Assembly: GCF_000745475.1 (NCBI RefSeq)
Contig: NZ_KN050692.1
Span: 389,955-453,954, forward strand
Direction of reading: 5' to 3'
Source of the DNA: Allobosea sp. UNC402CLCol
Lineage (GTDB): Bacteria > Pseudomonadota > Alphaproteobacteria > Rhizobiales > Beijerinckiaceae
Length of the DNA stretch: 64,000 nt
Positions 7,887 to 16,216 of the stretch are shown piece by piece. The stretch's first letter is position 1. Every line of letters starts with the position of its first letter. Below the pieces are notes generated by a model that was given only the letters and a program-made list of their open reading frames with translations, was not told the origin of the DNA and made no database searches. Both the position numbers and the translations under genes were made by a program.

Positions 7887-9263
7887 TCAACGTCTTTGGC
7901 CGGCAGCCAGGCGCTTCTCGACCGCAATCGAATATCGCGACATGCCCCAGCAGCACAGGAAATAGAAGATCGCGGCAAAAGCATAGCCCGTCGTCCGCGT
8001 CGTCGGCGTCGCCCAGGTCGGATCGACCAGCGTCGCCTGGATTGTGTTCAGGAAGTCGAAGATGCCGACGATCGCGACCAGCGTCGTGTCCTTGAACAGG
8101 CCGATGAAGGTGTTGACGATGCCGGGAATGACGATGCGCAGCGCCTGCGGCAGGATGATGAGGCGCATCATCTGCCCGTAGCCGAGGCCGAGCGACATCG
8201 CTCCTTCGAACTGCCCCTTCGGAATCGCCTGGAGACCACCACGGATGACCTCCGCCATATAGGCCGAGGCGAAGACCGCGACGCCGATCAGCGGCCGCAG
8301 CAGCCGGTCCGGCGAATATTCCTGCGGCACGAAGAGCGGCAGCATGGTGTTCGCCATGAACAGCACCGTGATCAGCGGCACGCCACGCACGAACTCGATG
8401 AAGATCACCGAGAGCAGCTGGATGATCGGCAGCCGCGAGCGGCGTCCCAGCGCCAGGACGACACCCAGCGGCAGCGAGAAGACGATGCCGACCGCCGAGA
8501 TCAGGAAGGTCACCGTCATGCCGCCCCACAGGCCGGTATCGACCCGCGGCAGGCCGAGCTGCTGCTGGATGACGGCGATCAGCCCGAAGACGACGAGCGC
8601 CATCAGGATCAGCCGCTTCGGCCGGTAGAAGCGCTGCCAGGGCGACGCCTCGCGCTCCGCCGCCAGCAGCGGCGCAGGAGTCCAGAACGCCAGCGAGGGC
8701 ACGAAGGACACCACGGCGTAGAGCACCGCCAGCGCGGCACTGAGCAGCAGCAGATTGCGCAGCAGCCCCTCGGCCGTCGCGCCGCCGAGCAGCAGGATGA
8801 AGCCGCTGAGCGGCAGGATGATGAAGAAGAAGAAGGCGCCGAGCTTCTTCAGCGGCGCCTTGTTCCAGAGGAGCCAGACGACGCCGAGCGCGAACATCAC
8901 GAAGACGATGTTGACCCGCCAGCGCTGCGAGACCGGATAGGAGCCGTAGACGAAATACTGGAAACGATCGACCACATAGGGCCAGCACGCGCCGACCGGC
9001 CGGCCGATCTTGTCGGCGAGACAGGCTTCGCGGTTCGCACCGGTCCAGACGGCGTCGAGGATGTAGAACCGCACCAGGTCCTCCACCCCGACGATGACGA
9101 TGTAGAGGCTCACCAGCGTCAGGACCGTGCCCAGCGGGCTGGAGAAGAGGTTCGAGCGGATCCACGCCACCGGGCCGGCCACCGAGAGCGGCGCCGGCTG
9201 CTGCGCGAGCGTTTCCCTGCGGACGAAGGCGTTGGGTGCGTTGTCGAGAGTTGCGTCGGTCAT
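7887..9263 (-). CDS. aapM: General L-amino-acid ABC transporter, permease AapM
   Basis: 458 residues, longer than simple HisM-type permeases, as is usual for AapM/BztC. The N-terminal half has an extra hydrophobic region and a periplasmic Cys-containing insert. The C-terminal half carries the BPD_transp domain with the EAA loop (FEGAMSLGLGYGQMMRLIILPQALR). Start ATG 9263. It sits 10 bp downstream of aapQ and 14 bp upstream of aapP, so it is clearly co-transcribed. It pairs with AapQ to form the membrane channel. Confidence 0.95.
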   Translation of the reverse strand: MTDATLDNAPNAFVRRETLAQQPAPLSVAGPVAWIRSNLFSSPLGTVLTLVSLYIVIVGVEDLVRFYILDAVWTGANREACLADKIGRPVGACWPYVVDRFQYFVYGSYPVSQRWRVNIVFVMFALGVVWLLWNKAPLKKLGAFFFFIILPLSGFILLLGGATAEGLLRNLLLLSAALAVLYAVVSFVPSLAFWTPAPLLAAEREASPWQRFYRPKRLILMALVVFGLIAVIQQQLGLPRVDTGLWGGMTVTFLISAVGIVFSLPLGVVLALGRRSRLPIIQLLSVIFIEFVRGVPLITVLFMANTMLPLFVPQEYSPDRLLRPLIGVAVFASAYMAEVIRGGLQAIPKGQFEGAMSLGLGYGQMMRLIILPQALRIVIPGIVNTFIGLFKDTTLVAIVGIFDFLNTIQATLVDPTWATPTTRTTGYAFAAIFYFLCCWGMSRYSIAVEKRLAAGQRR

Positions 9264-9273
9264 CGCTGCGCCC

Positions 9274-10467
9274 TCACCGTTCCACCAGCGCCATGCGCTT
9301 ATTGTAGATGTTCATCGCGAACGAGGTCACAAGCGAGATCGTGAGGTAGACCCCCATCGTGATCGAGACCATTTCGACGGCCTGGCCGGTCTGGTTCAGC
9401 ACCGTGCCCATGAAGACCTGGGTGAGATCGGGATAGCCGATCGCCACCGCCAGCGACGAATTCTTGACGAGGTTGAGGTATTGCGAGGTCAGCGGCGGGA
9501 TGATGACGCGCATCGCCTGCGGCACGACGACGAGCTTCAGGGTCGGCCCCGACCTCAAGCCGAGCGCGTTGGCGGCTTCCGTCTGCCCTTTCGAGACAGC
9601 GAGGATGCCGGCGCGCACGACCTCGGCGATGAAGCCCGCCGTGTAGGTCGACAGGCCGACGAGGAGCGCGACGAATTCGGGGAAGATCTGCAGGCCGCCC
9701 GTCAGGTTGAAGCGGCCCTGCTGCGGATACTCGAAGGATAGCGGCTGGCCGGCCAGCAGGAAGACGATCAGGGGCATGCCGATGACCAGGCCGAACGCCA
9801 CCCAGCCGTTCGGATACTGCTTCCCCGTCTTGGCCTGCTGCCCGCGCGCCCAGATGTAGAACGCGATCGAGCCCGCGATGCCGATGAGGAAAGCGATCAC
9901 CACCCACTCGAAGGCCGGTGCGAATTGCGGGTTCGGGAAGATGATGCCGCGGTTGTTCAGATAGATGCCGCCGGGCAGCGAGATCGAATTGCGCGCGTCC
10001 GGCAAGGGCTTCAGCACCGCGTTGTACCAGAAGAAGAGCTGGAGCAGCAGCGGGATGTTGCGGATGACCTCGACATAGATCATCGCCAGCTTGGCGATGA
10101 TCCAGTTGCTGGAGAGCCGCGCGACGCCGACCGAGAAGCCGATGATCGTCGCCAGCACGATGCCGAGCGCGGCGACGAGCAGCGTGTTCAGCAGGCCGAC
10201 GAAAAACGCCTGGCCATAGGTCGAGCCCGAAGCGCTGAAGGGGATGAGCTTCTGGTTGACGTCGAAGCCGGCCGCGTTGTGCCAGAAGCCGAAGCCCGAG
10301 GCGATCTTCTGCGCCCGCAGGTTCTCGATGACGTTCGAGGCCGCTGACCAGATCAGGAAGCCGACCACCAGCAGCAGAACGATCTGATAGACATAGCCCC
10401 GGATCTTCGGATCGTAGAATAACGACGCCTTGCCGGGTGATACCGTTTCGGTCGGGATGCTCGACAC
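9274..10467 (-). CDS. aapQ: General L-amino-acid ABC transporter, permease AapQ
   Basis: 397 residues. An N-terminal membrane segment and a long periplasmic loop are followed by the BPD_transp permease domain, split by a hydrophilic insert (NNRGIIFPNPQFAP) typical of AapQ/BztB. The EAA motif is TEAANALGLRSGPTLKLVVVP. The start is a GTG at 10467 with AAAGGG about 8 nt upstream. It is separated from the second binding-protein gene by a 404-bp gap, which suggests either a second promoter or a long intercistronic leader. Confidence 0.95.
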   Translation of the reverse strand: MSSIPTETVSPGKASLFYDPKIRGYVYQIVLLLVVGFLIWSAASNVIENLRAQKIASGFGFWHNAAGFDVNQKLIPFSASGSTYGQAFFVGLLNTLLVAALGIVLATIIGFSVGVARLSSNWIIAKLAMIYVEVIRNIPLLLQLFFWYNAVLKPLPDARNSISLPGGIYLNNRGIIFPNPQFAPAFEWVVIAFLIGIAGSIAFYIWARGQQAKTGKQYPNGWVAFGLVIGMPLIVFLLAGQPLSFEYPQQGRFNLTGGLQIFPEFVALLVGLSTYTAGFIAEVVRAGILAVSKGQTEAANALGLRSGPTLKLVVVPQAMRVIIPPLTSQYLNLVKNSSLAVAIGYPDLTQVFMGTVLNQTGQAVEMVSITMGVYLTISLVTSFAMNIYNKRMALVER

Positions 10468-10871
10468 CTGTTACGCCCTTTTTTCTTCGCTTGTTGAGGC
10501 CGGCGATCCTGCGGCGGTGCGACTCCACCGAAGGCCGTTGGGTCCGGACCGATTGTCTCTGGTCATTCCTGTCCGTCGTCGATCGCGCTTCCTGCCATGG
10601 CGGATGCGCCGCGCCTGTGACGCCCTGTCGCCAAGGCGTGCGGGTACCGCCTCGCCGGCCCATCCGCCGGGCTCGGCTGCGAAGAAACCGGCCGCGCTCG
10701 CAGCCTCTCGATCGAACTCTTCATCGTCATTCCCCTGTCGGAGCGGGTTGGTCCCGCTCTCGCCGCGTTCATAGCAAGTCCCGGACCACCTTTCCGGCGG
10801 TCTTCTTGTTTCAATCCGGCAACCCGAGGCTCCCGGCCGTTCGGCGCCCCTGCCTCCTGCGCCGGCCGATT
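10468..10871. other. 404-bp gap between aapJ2 and aapQ
   Basis: No convincing gene. A 53-codon reverse-strand frame (about 10573-10734) starts with ATG behind GGGGAATGACG, but it is Arg-rich, matches nothing I know and is probably chance. The gap is long for the inside of an ABC operon, so a separate aapQMP promoter is plausible, though I see no clear -35/-10 pair. Confidence 0.5.
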
Positions 10872-11900
10872 TCAGCGCACCGGCGGCGCGTAATGCAACC
10901 CACCTCCGGTCCAGAGCGCGTTCAGACCCCGCTCGATCCCCAGCCGCGAGCCGCGGCCGAGGTTGCGCTCGAAGGATTCCCCATAATTGCCGACATGGCG
11001 AACGATCCGGTAGGCCCAGTCGCGCGAGAGCCCGAGCGCTCCTCCGAAATCGCCTTCGAGGCCGAGAAGACGGCGGACATCCGGCCGCTCGGAGGCCCGC
11101 ATCGCTTCCACGTTGTTCTGGCCCACGCCGAGCTCCTCCGCATCGAGCATGGCGAACAGCGTCCACTTCACCAAGCCGAACCAGCCTTCGTCACCCTGCC
11201 TCACCACCGGCCCGAGCGGCTCCTTCGAAATCGTCTCGGGCAGGATGACATGATCCTGCGGCGCGGCGAGCCTGCTGCGCTGGATCGCGAGCCCGGCCCG
11301 ATCATAGGCATAGGCGTCGCAACGGCCGGCCCCATAGGCATCGACCGTCTCGTCGCTGCCGCGATAGGTGACGATCTCGCTGCGCAGGCCGTGACGGCGA
11401 AAGAAATCGGCGACGTTGAGCTCCGTGGTGGTGCCCTGCTCGGCGCAGATCGTGGCGCCGCCGAGCTGCGTGGCGGAGGCGATGCCGAGCGCCTTGCGGA
11501 CCATGAAGCCCTCGCCGCCGTAGAAATTGATCCCGGCGAAACGCAGCCCCAGCGCCGTGTCGCGCGTCATCGACCAGGTCGAGCTGCGCGACAGGAGATC
11601 GACCTCCCCCGTCTGCAAGGCGGTGAAACGGTCCTGCGAGGAGAGCGGCACGAAGCTCACCCTGGCCGGATCGTCGAAGATCGCGGCGGCCAGCGCGCGG
11701 CAGAGATCGACGTCCAGCCCGGTCCAGTTGCCCCGGCTGTCAGGCATGGAGAAGCCGGGCAGCGATGGCGCGACGCCGCAGAGGATCGTCCCGCGGGCCT
11801 TCACCTGCGCCAGCAGATCGCCCTTCGCCAGGGCCTCCGGGGCGATGATCGCCGCGGCGGCAGTCAGCGCAAAGATATGGGCTATCCTCGCTGTTCCCAT
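10872..11900 (-). CDS. Second AapJ-like amino-acid-binding protein
   Basis: 342-residue periplasmic solute-binding protein with a signal peptide (MGTARIAHIFALTAAAA..., cleavage near EALA). It is a paralogue of the upstream AapJ over its whole length: both share GNWTGLDVD, RDxxLG, QGTTTELN, SKEPLGP, HVGNYGESF/LVGNYGESF and end YAPPVR. Differences fall in likely ligand-contact segments: SRSSTWS for VRNSTWT and AYAYDRAGL for AFTTDASGL. Altered specificity is likely, but unproved. I chose ATG 11900 because it begins the signal peptide; upstream in-frame starts give a hydrophilic extension. Same strand as aapJ, 130 bp downstream. Confidence 0.9.
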   Translation of the reverse strand: MGTARIAHIFALTAAAAIIAPEALAKGDLLAQVKARGTILCGVAPSLPGFSMPDSRGNWTGLDVDLCRALAAAIFDDPARVSFVPLSSQDRFTALQTGEVDLLSRSSTWSMTRDTALGLRFAGINFYGGEGFMVRKALGIASATQLGGATICAEQGTTTELNVADFFRRHGLRSEIVTYRGSDETVDAYGAGRCDAYAYDRAGLAIQRSRLAAPQDHVILPETISKEPLGPVVRQGDEGWFGLVKWTLFAMLDAEELGVGQNNVEAMRASERPDVRRLLGLEGDFGGALGLSRDWAYRIVRHVGNYGESFERNLGRGSRLGIERGLNALWTGGGLHYAPPVR

Positions 11901-11994
11901 GGCAAAACCGGTCGTTGCGGCCGATGAGCGGCCGATGTCGTCGCGGTCCGCCCGGGCCATGGCCCAGATCATGGCGCCGGGCGATATCGCGAAG

Positions 11995-12017
11995 AGGCGC
12001 CGGACGATCCGGCGCCT
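11995..12017. other. Strong hairpin between aapJ and aapJ2
   Basis: A perfect 10-bp stem AGGCGCCGGA/TCCGGCGCCT with a 3-nt loop, 14 bp after the aapJ stop. It has no T-tract, so it is more likely an mRNA 3'-end stabiliser or partial terminator. Such hairpins often raise binding-protein expression over the downstream transporter genes. Confidence 0.65.
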
Positions 12018-12030
12018 CCCGATGGCACGC

Positions 12031-13053
12031 TCAGCGAACCGGCGGAGCGTATTGCAGGCCGCCCTTGGTCCAGAGCGCGTTCTGGCCGCGGGCGATCTTG
12101 AGCAGCGAGCCCTGGCCGACGTTCTTCTCGAAGGACTCGCCGTAGTTACCCACCAGCTTGACGATCCGGACGACCCAGTCCGTGGTCAGGCCGATCTGCT
12201 CGCCGAACTTGCCCTCGGTGCCGAGCAGACGCTTGATCTCCGGATTGTCGGACTTCACCTGCTGGTCGACATTGGCCTTGGTGACGCCGAGCTCCTCGGC
12301 GTTCAGCATCGCGTAGCCGACCCACTTCACCAGGTTGAACCACTGCGGGTCATTGTTGCGGACGGAGGGGCCGAGCGGCTCCTTGGAGATGATCTCCGGC
12401 AGAACGATGTGATCGTCCGGGGCGGCGAGCTTCAGGCGCTCGGCATAGAGGCCCGAGGCGTCCGTGGTGAAGGCGTCGCAGCGGCCGGCATCATAGGCCT
12501 TGATGGTCTCGTCGGCGGTCGCGAAGGCCACGACCTCGTATTTCAGGTTGTTGGCGCGGAAGTAGTCGGCGAGGTTGAGTTCCGTCGTCGTGCCCTGCTG
12601 CGTGCAGACCGAGGCGCCGTTGAGCTGCAGCGCCGAGTTCACGCCGAGTTTCTTGCGAACCATGAAGCCCTGGCCGTCATAGTAGTTGACGCCGGTGAAG
12701 GCGATGCCGAGCGACGCGTCGCGGGTCATCGTCCAGGTCGAGTTGCGGACGAGCAGATCGACCTCGCCGGACTGGAGCGCGGTGAAGCGATCCTTGGCCG
12801 AAAGCGGGATGAACTTGACCTTGGCCGGATCGTTGAAGATCGCAGCGGCCACGGCGCGGCAGACGTCGACGTCGAGGCCGGTCCAGTTGCCCTGCGCGTC
12901 CGGCACACCGAAACCAGCGAGGCCGGGATTCGAGCCGCAGTTCAGGATGCCGCGCTGCTTGACCTGCGCGAGTGTGGCCTGGGCCGAGGCGCCCGTTGCG
13001 GAAATCGCGAGCCCGGCTCCTGCAAAGAGGGCGGCTGCCAAAAGCTTTTTCAT
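12031..13053 (-). CDS. aapJ: General L-amino-acid ABC transporter, binding protein AapJ
   Basis: 340 residues with a clean signal peptide (MKKLLAAALFAGAG... cleaved near ASAQ) and the SBP_bac_3 polar-amino-acid-binding fold. ATG 13053 is preceded by GGGAGAG at 8 nt. An open frame continues further upstream but has no export signal at its start. First gene of the aap cluster, with a hairpin after its stop. In the periplasm it delivers L-amino acids to AapQMP. It diverges from metC, the arrangement known for Rhizobium metC-aapJQMP. Confidence 0.96.
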   Translation of the reverse strand: MKKLLAAALFAGAGLAISATGASAQATLAQVKQRGILNCGSNPGLAGFGVPDAQGNWTGLDVDVCRAVAAAIFNDPAKVKFIPLSAKDRFTALQSGEVDLLVRNSTWTMTRDASLGIAFTGVNYYDGQGFMVRKKLGVNSALQLNGASVCTQQGTTTELNLADYFRANNLKYEVVAFATADETIKAYDAGRCDAFTTDASGLYAERLKLAAPDDHIVLPEIISKEPLGPSVRNNDPQWFNLVKWVGYAMLNAEELGVTKANVDQQVKSDNPEIKRLLGTEGKFGEQIGLTTDWVVRIVKLVGNYGESFEKNVGQGSLLKIARGQNALWTKGGLQYAPPVR

Positions 13054-13319
13054 CGTAACTCTCCCGTTGAAACAAGCATACCGGAGGATCCGGACACGCT
13101 CGAAAATCCGGTTCGCCGCTGGCGGCTCCCAAACCGCTCTGTCGTTCCCAGCAATGAGGCGGCGTCCCCTTGAACAAGTCGATTGCCAGAGCGACCCATG
13201 AGCGTCAAGCAACGGCCATCCGCCGCAGCCGCCACTTGTTCGCCACAATCATCACATGCGAACTTGGCAAGACGGTCAAGCCCGGCCGCCTCGCCTTCCG
13301 CTCCAGCCGCATCGGTTCC

Positions 13320-14510
13320 ATGAAAAAGCTGCCCTCCTCTGAATTTGCCCGCCTCGGCACACGGACCCGCCTCGCCCTCGCCGGCCGCGACCCCAGCGAC
13401 AGCTACGGCTTTGTCAATCCTCCTATCGTACGAGGCTCCACGGTCATCTATCCGAACACGGAGGACTTCCTCGCCCGGAAGGCGCGCTACACCTATGGCA
13501 CCCATGGCAACCCGACGCTCGACGCGCTCGAGGCCGCAGCCAACACCATCGAGGGCGGCGCGGGCGTGGTTGTGACCCCCTCGGGGCTGCTCGCCTGCAC
13601 CCTGCCCTTCCTCGCCTTCCTCTCCGCCGGCGACCATGTGCTGGTGACGGACAGCGTCTACCGGCCGACGCGCAATTTCTGCGATTCCTTCCTGAAGCGG
13701 ATGGGCGTCGAGGTCAGCTATTACGACCCGCTGGTCGGGGCCGACATCGCCAAACTGTTCAAGCCGAACACCAAGGCGGTCTGGACCGAGGCGCCCGGCT
13801 CCCAGACCTTCGAGATGCAGGACATCCCGGCCATCGCCAAGGCCGCCGCCGCACGCGGCATCCTGACGATGATGGACAACACCTGGGCGACGCCGCTCTA
13901 TTTCGACAGCCACGCCTTCGGCGTCGACATCTCGGTCCAGGCCGGCACGAAATACTATGCCGGCCATTCCGACGTGCTGATCGGCACGATCTCGGCCCGC
14001 ACGCCCGAGCTCTACAAGACCCTGCGCAAGGCCTGGGAAGAGCTCGGCGTCATCGTCGCCCCGGAGGACGCCTTCCTGACGCTGCGCGGCATGCGGACGA
14101 TGGCGATCCGCCTCAAGGAGCAGATGCCGGCCGGAATCGAGATGGCGAAATGGCTGCAGGCGCGCCCGGAGATCGCCCGCGTGCTGCATCCGGCGCTGCC
14201 GGAAGATCCTGGCCATGCCCTCTGGAAGCGCGACTTCACCGGCGCCTCCTCGCTCTTCGCCTTCGAGTTCGCGCCGGTCTCGATGAAGGCGGTCGCCGCG
14301 ATGTTGGACGGGCTCACGCTGTTCGGCATGGGCGCCTCCTGGGGCGGCTATGAGAGCCTCGTCCTGCCCTTCGACTGCCGCGCCTACCGCACGGCGACGA
14401 CGCCCGACTACAAGGGGCCGACGGTACGCATCCATATTGGGCTGGAGAATCTCGAAGACCTCAAGGCCGATCTCGAAGCGGGCTTCGCCCGGCTGAAGGC
14501 TGCGAGCTGA
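13320..14510 (+). CDS. metC: Cystathionine beta-lyase
   Basis: 396-residue Cys/Met-metabolism PLP enzyme (fold type I). It carries the PLP-lysine motif in TKYYAGHSDV, the substrate-site region YGTHGNPT, and the FGMGASWGGYESL block typical of MetC rather than MetB. It cleaves cystathionine to homocysteine, pyruvate and ammonia. The start is set at ATG 13320 (MKKLPSSEF); an in-frame upstream ATG at 13170 would add 50 poorly conserved residues reaching into the divergent aapJ promoter region. The ribosome-binding site is weak, so the start is moderately certain. Confidence 0.93.
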   Translation: MKKLPSSEFARLGTRTRLALAGRDPSDSYGFVNPPIVRGSTVIYPNTEDFLARKARYTYGTHGNPTLDALEAAANTIEGGAGVVVTPSGLLACTLPFLAFLSAGDHVLVTDSVYRPTRNFCDSFLKRMGVEVSYYDPLVGADIAKLFKPNTKAVWTEAPGSQTFEMQDIPAIAKAAAARGILTMMDNTWATPLYFDSHAFGVDISVQAGTKYYAGHSDVLIGTISARTPELYKTLRKAWEELGVIVAPEDAFLTLRGMRTMAIRLKEQMPAGIEMAKWLQARPEIARVLHPALPEDPGHALWKRDFTGASSLFAFEFAPVSMKAVAAMLDGLTLFGMGASWGGYESLVLPFDCRAYRTATTPDYKGPTVRIHIGLENLEDLKADLEAGFARLKAAS

Positions 14511-14520
14511 GAGAAATAGC

Positions 14521-14625
14521 CGTGATGCCCGGGCTTGACCCGGGCATCACGCGAAGCGGGGCTTCGACCCCGGTTCTGCAAGAGATTCTCGGGTCGGCGC
14601 TTCGCTCCGCCCGAGAATGACGCGA
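14521..14625. repeat. Palindromic intergenic repeat (type A, variant) after metC
   Basis: It begins with a perfect 12-bp hairpin GTGATGCCCGGG/CCCGGGCATCAC (14522-14550), with a second inverted pair around ATTCTCGGGTCGG/CCGCCCGAGAAT. It occupies nearly all of the space between the convergent metC and ppx 3' ends and could also end transcription. Confidence 0.65.
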
Positions 14626-14641
14626 GCGTCGATCCCCGGCG

Positions 14642-16216
14642 TCAGACCCGCCCGATCTCGTAGTCCCGCGCCAGGAGCTTCGCGAGCTGCTTGAGCCGTC
14701 CCTCGACGCGCTCGCTCGCCAGCGCCGCGAGATCGTCGGGCAGGCGCAGCACGAGGCGCCTGTCGACGCAGAGCGCCGGAATGCGCGGCAGGATGCCGGC
14801 CATGCCGGCCGAGAGCAGATAGCCGACCCGGAAGATCGCGCCGATCAGGACCGCCCGCTCGAACAGAGCCGGCGGCAGCAGCGTCCTGAGACCATCGGCC
14901 GCAGGCGAGGACGCCTTCAGCCCGGCATAGCGAAGGAAGATCGTCAGCGCCAGGAAGGCGCGGCCGACATGGTCGATGCCGGTGAAATAGGCATGGGCGA
15001 TGACGTTCATGCTCTGCTCGCCGCGATAGTCGGGATGGGCGCGCCAGCCGATATCCGACAGCAGGCAGACGGCCTCGACCAGCCGCGCCGAGGGTTCGTC
15101 CTGCGGCAGACCCGCCGTCTCCATGATCGCCTTGGTCCAGTCGATCAGCTCGGCCGCGTGGCGTGGATCGCGGGCGCGCAGGAGGTTGTAGTCGCGCGCC
15201 GCCTGCAGGAGCGGATCGGCCGCACGCTCCTCGGCCGAAAGCTGCTCGTGCAGCAGGCCCTCGCGCACGCCCTGGGCGGAGATGATGATGTTTCGCGGCT
15301 TGCCGCGCTTGATCAGCTCGTCCAGCACCAGTGCGCCATAGGCAAGCAGCGGGCGGCGCGCCGAGGAGACGGCGTCGATCGCATCGAGCACCGACGCGTC
15401 GGCGCGCTCGACCAGCCTGACGAAATCGGCCGCGTCCCGGGGCGGGATGGCGTAGCCATGCATGACGTTGAGGGGATAATTGGCCCGGCGCTGATGCAGC
15501 GTCGCGAGGGCACGCCAGGTGCCGCCGACGGCGTAGAAGTCCCGCCCCTTCATGGCGGCGAGCTGGGGCAGCTTGTCGAGCTCGTCCTTGACGATCTTCT
15601 CGGCCGCCTTCAGCGAGCCCTTCGAGCGGTCGAGCAGCGCCAGGCCGCCGAGCGGCACGCTGGCGCCCTTCCCCACCTCGCCACGCTTCACGGAGATCAG
15701 CTCCAGGCTGCCGCCGCCGAGGTCGCCGACCACGCCGTCGGGCTCGTCGAAACCGGAAATGACGCCGAGCCCGGACAGCACCGCCTCGCGCCCGCCCGAG
15801 ATCAGCTCGATCGGCTGGCCGATCGCCTGCTCCGCCCGGGCGATGAATTCGGGGCCGTTCTCGGCATAGCGCGCCGCGGCGGTGGCGATGACGCGGAGCT
15901 CGCCGACATGCATCGCCTCGCAGAGGATGCGGAAGCGCACCAGCGCGGCGATCGCCTTCTCGATGGCGTCCTCGGCCAGGCGGCCGGTCGTGGCGACCTG
16001 CCGGCCGAGCCCGGCCATCTCCTTCTCGTTGAAGACCTGCGACGGTGCCCGAACGAGCATCTCGTAGACGACGAGACGAACCGAGTTCGAGCCGATATCG
16101 ACGATGGCGATGGTGTCGCCGAGCGCCAGACGGCCGGGCGCGTGCTGCAATTCAGGCCTTACGGCCTCCCTTGCGGGAAAGGGCACGGGGACTGGAACTG
16201 GAGAGCGATTTTCCAC
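14642..16216 (-). CDS. ppx: Exopolyphosphatase / guanosine pentaphosphate phosphatase (Ppx/GppA)
   Basis: 524 residues of the ASKHA fold: phosphate-1 motif IAIVDIGSNSVRLVVYE (about 34-50), phosphate-2 motif GDLGGGSLELI, and a C-terminal HD-like helical region. It degrades polyphosphate from the ends or hydrolyses pppGpp. The start ATG 16216 overlaps the 3' end of ppk by 65 bp in another frame, so synthesis and breakdown genes are translationally linked. Which of the two activities dominates is not readable from sequence. Confidence 0.94.
   Translation of the reverse strand: MENRSPVPVPVPFPAREAVRPELQHAPGRLALGDTIAIVDIGSNSVRLVVYEMLVRAPSQVFNEKEMAGLGRQVATTGRLAEDAIEKAIAALVRFRILCEAMHVGELRVIATAAARYAENGPEFIARAEQAIGQPIELISGGREAVLSGLGVISGFDEPDGVVGDLGGGSLELISVKRGEVGKGASVPLGGLALLDRSKGSLKAAEKIVKDELDKLPQLAAMKGRDFYAVGGTWRALATLHQRRANYPLNVMHGYAIPPRDAADFVRLVERADASVLDAIDAVSSARRPLLAYGALVLDELIKRGKPRNIIISAQGVREGLLHEQLSAEERAADPLLQAARDYNLLRARDPRHAAELIDWTKAIMETAGLPQDEPSARLVEAVCLLSDIGWRAHPDYRGEQSMNVIAHAYFTGIDHVGRAFLALTIFLRYAGLKASSPAADGLRTLLPPALFERAVLIGAIFRVGYLLSAGMAGILPRIPALCVDRRLVLRLPDDLAALASERVEGRLKQLAKLLARDYEIGRV

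Noticed and set aside
10573..10734. A 53-codon Arg-rich frame in the aapJ2-aapQ gap
   Set aside because: It has an acceptable ribosome-binding site but no hydrophobic or conserved pattern. Likely chance in a GC-rich gap.
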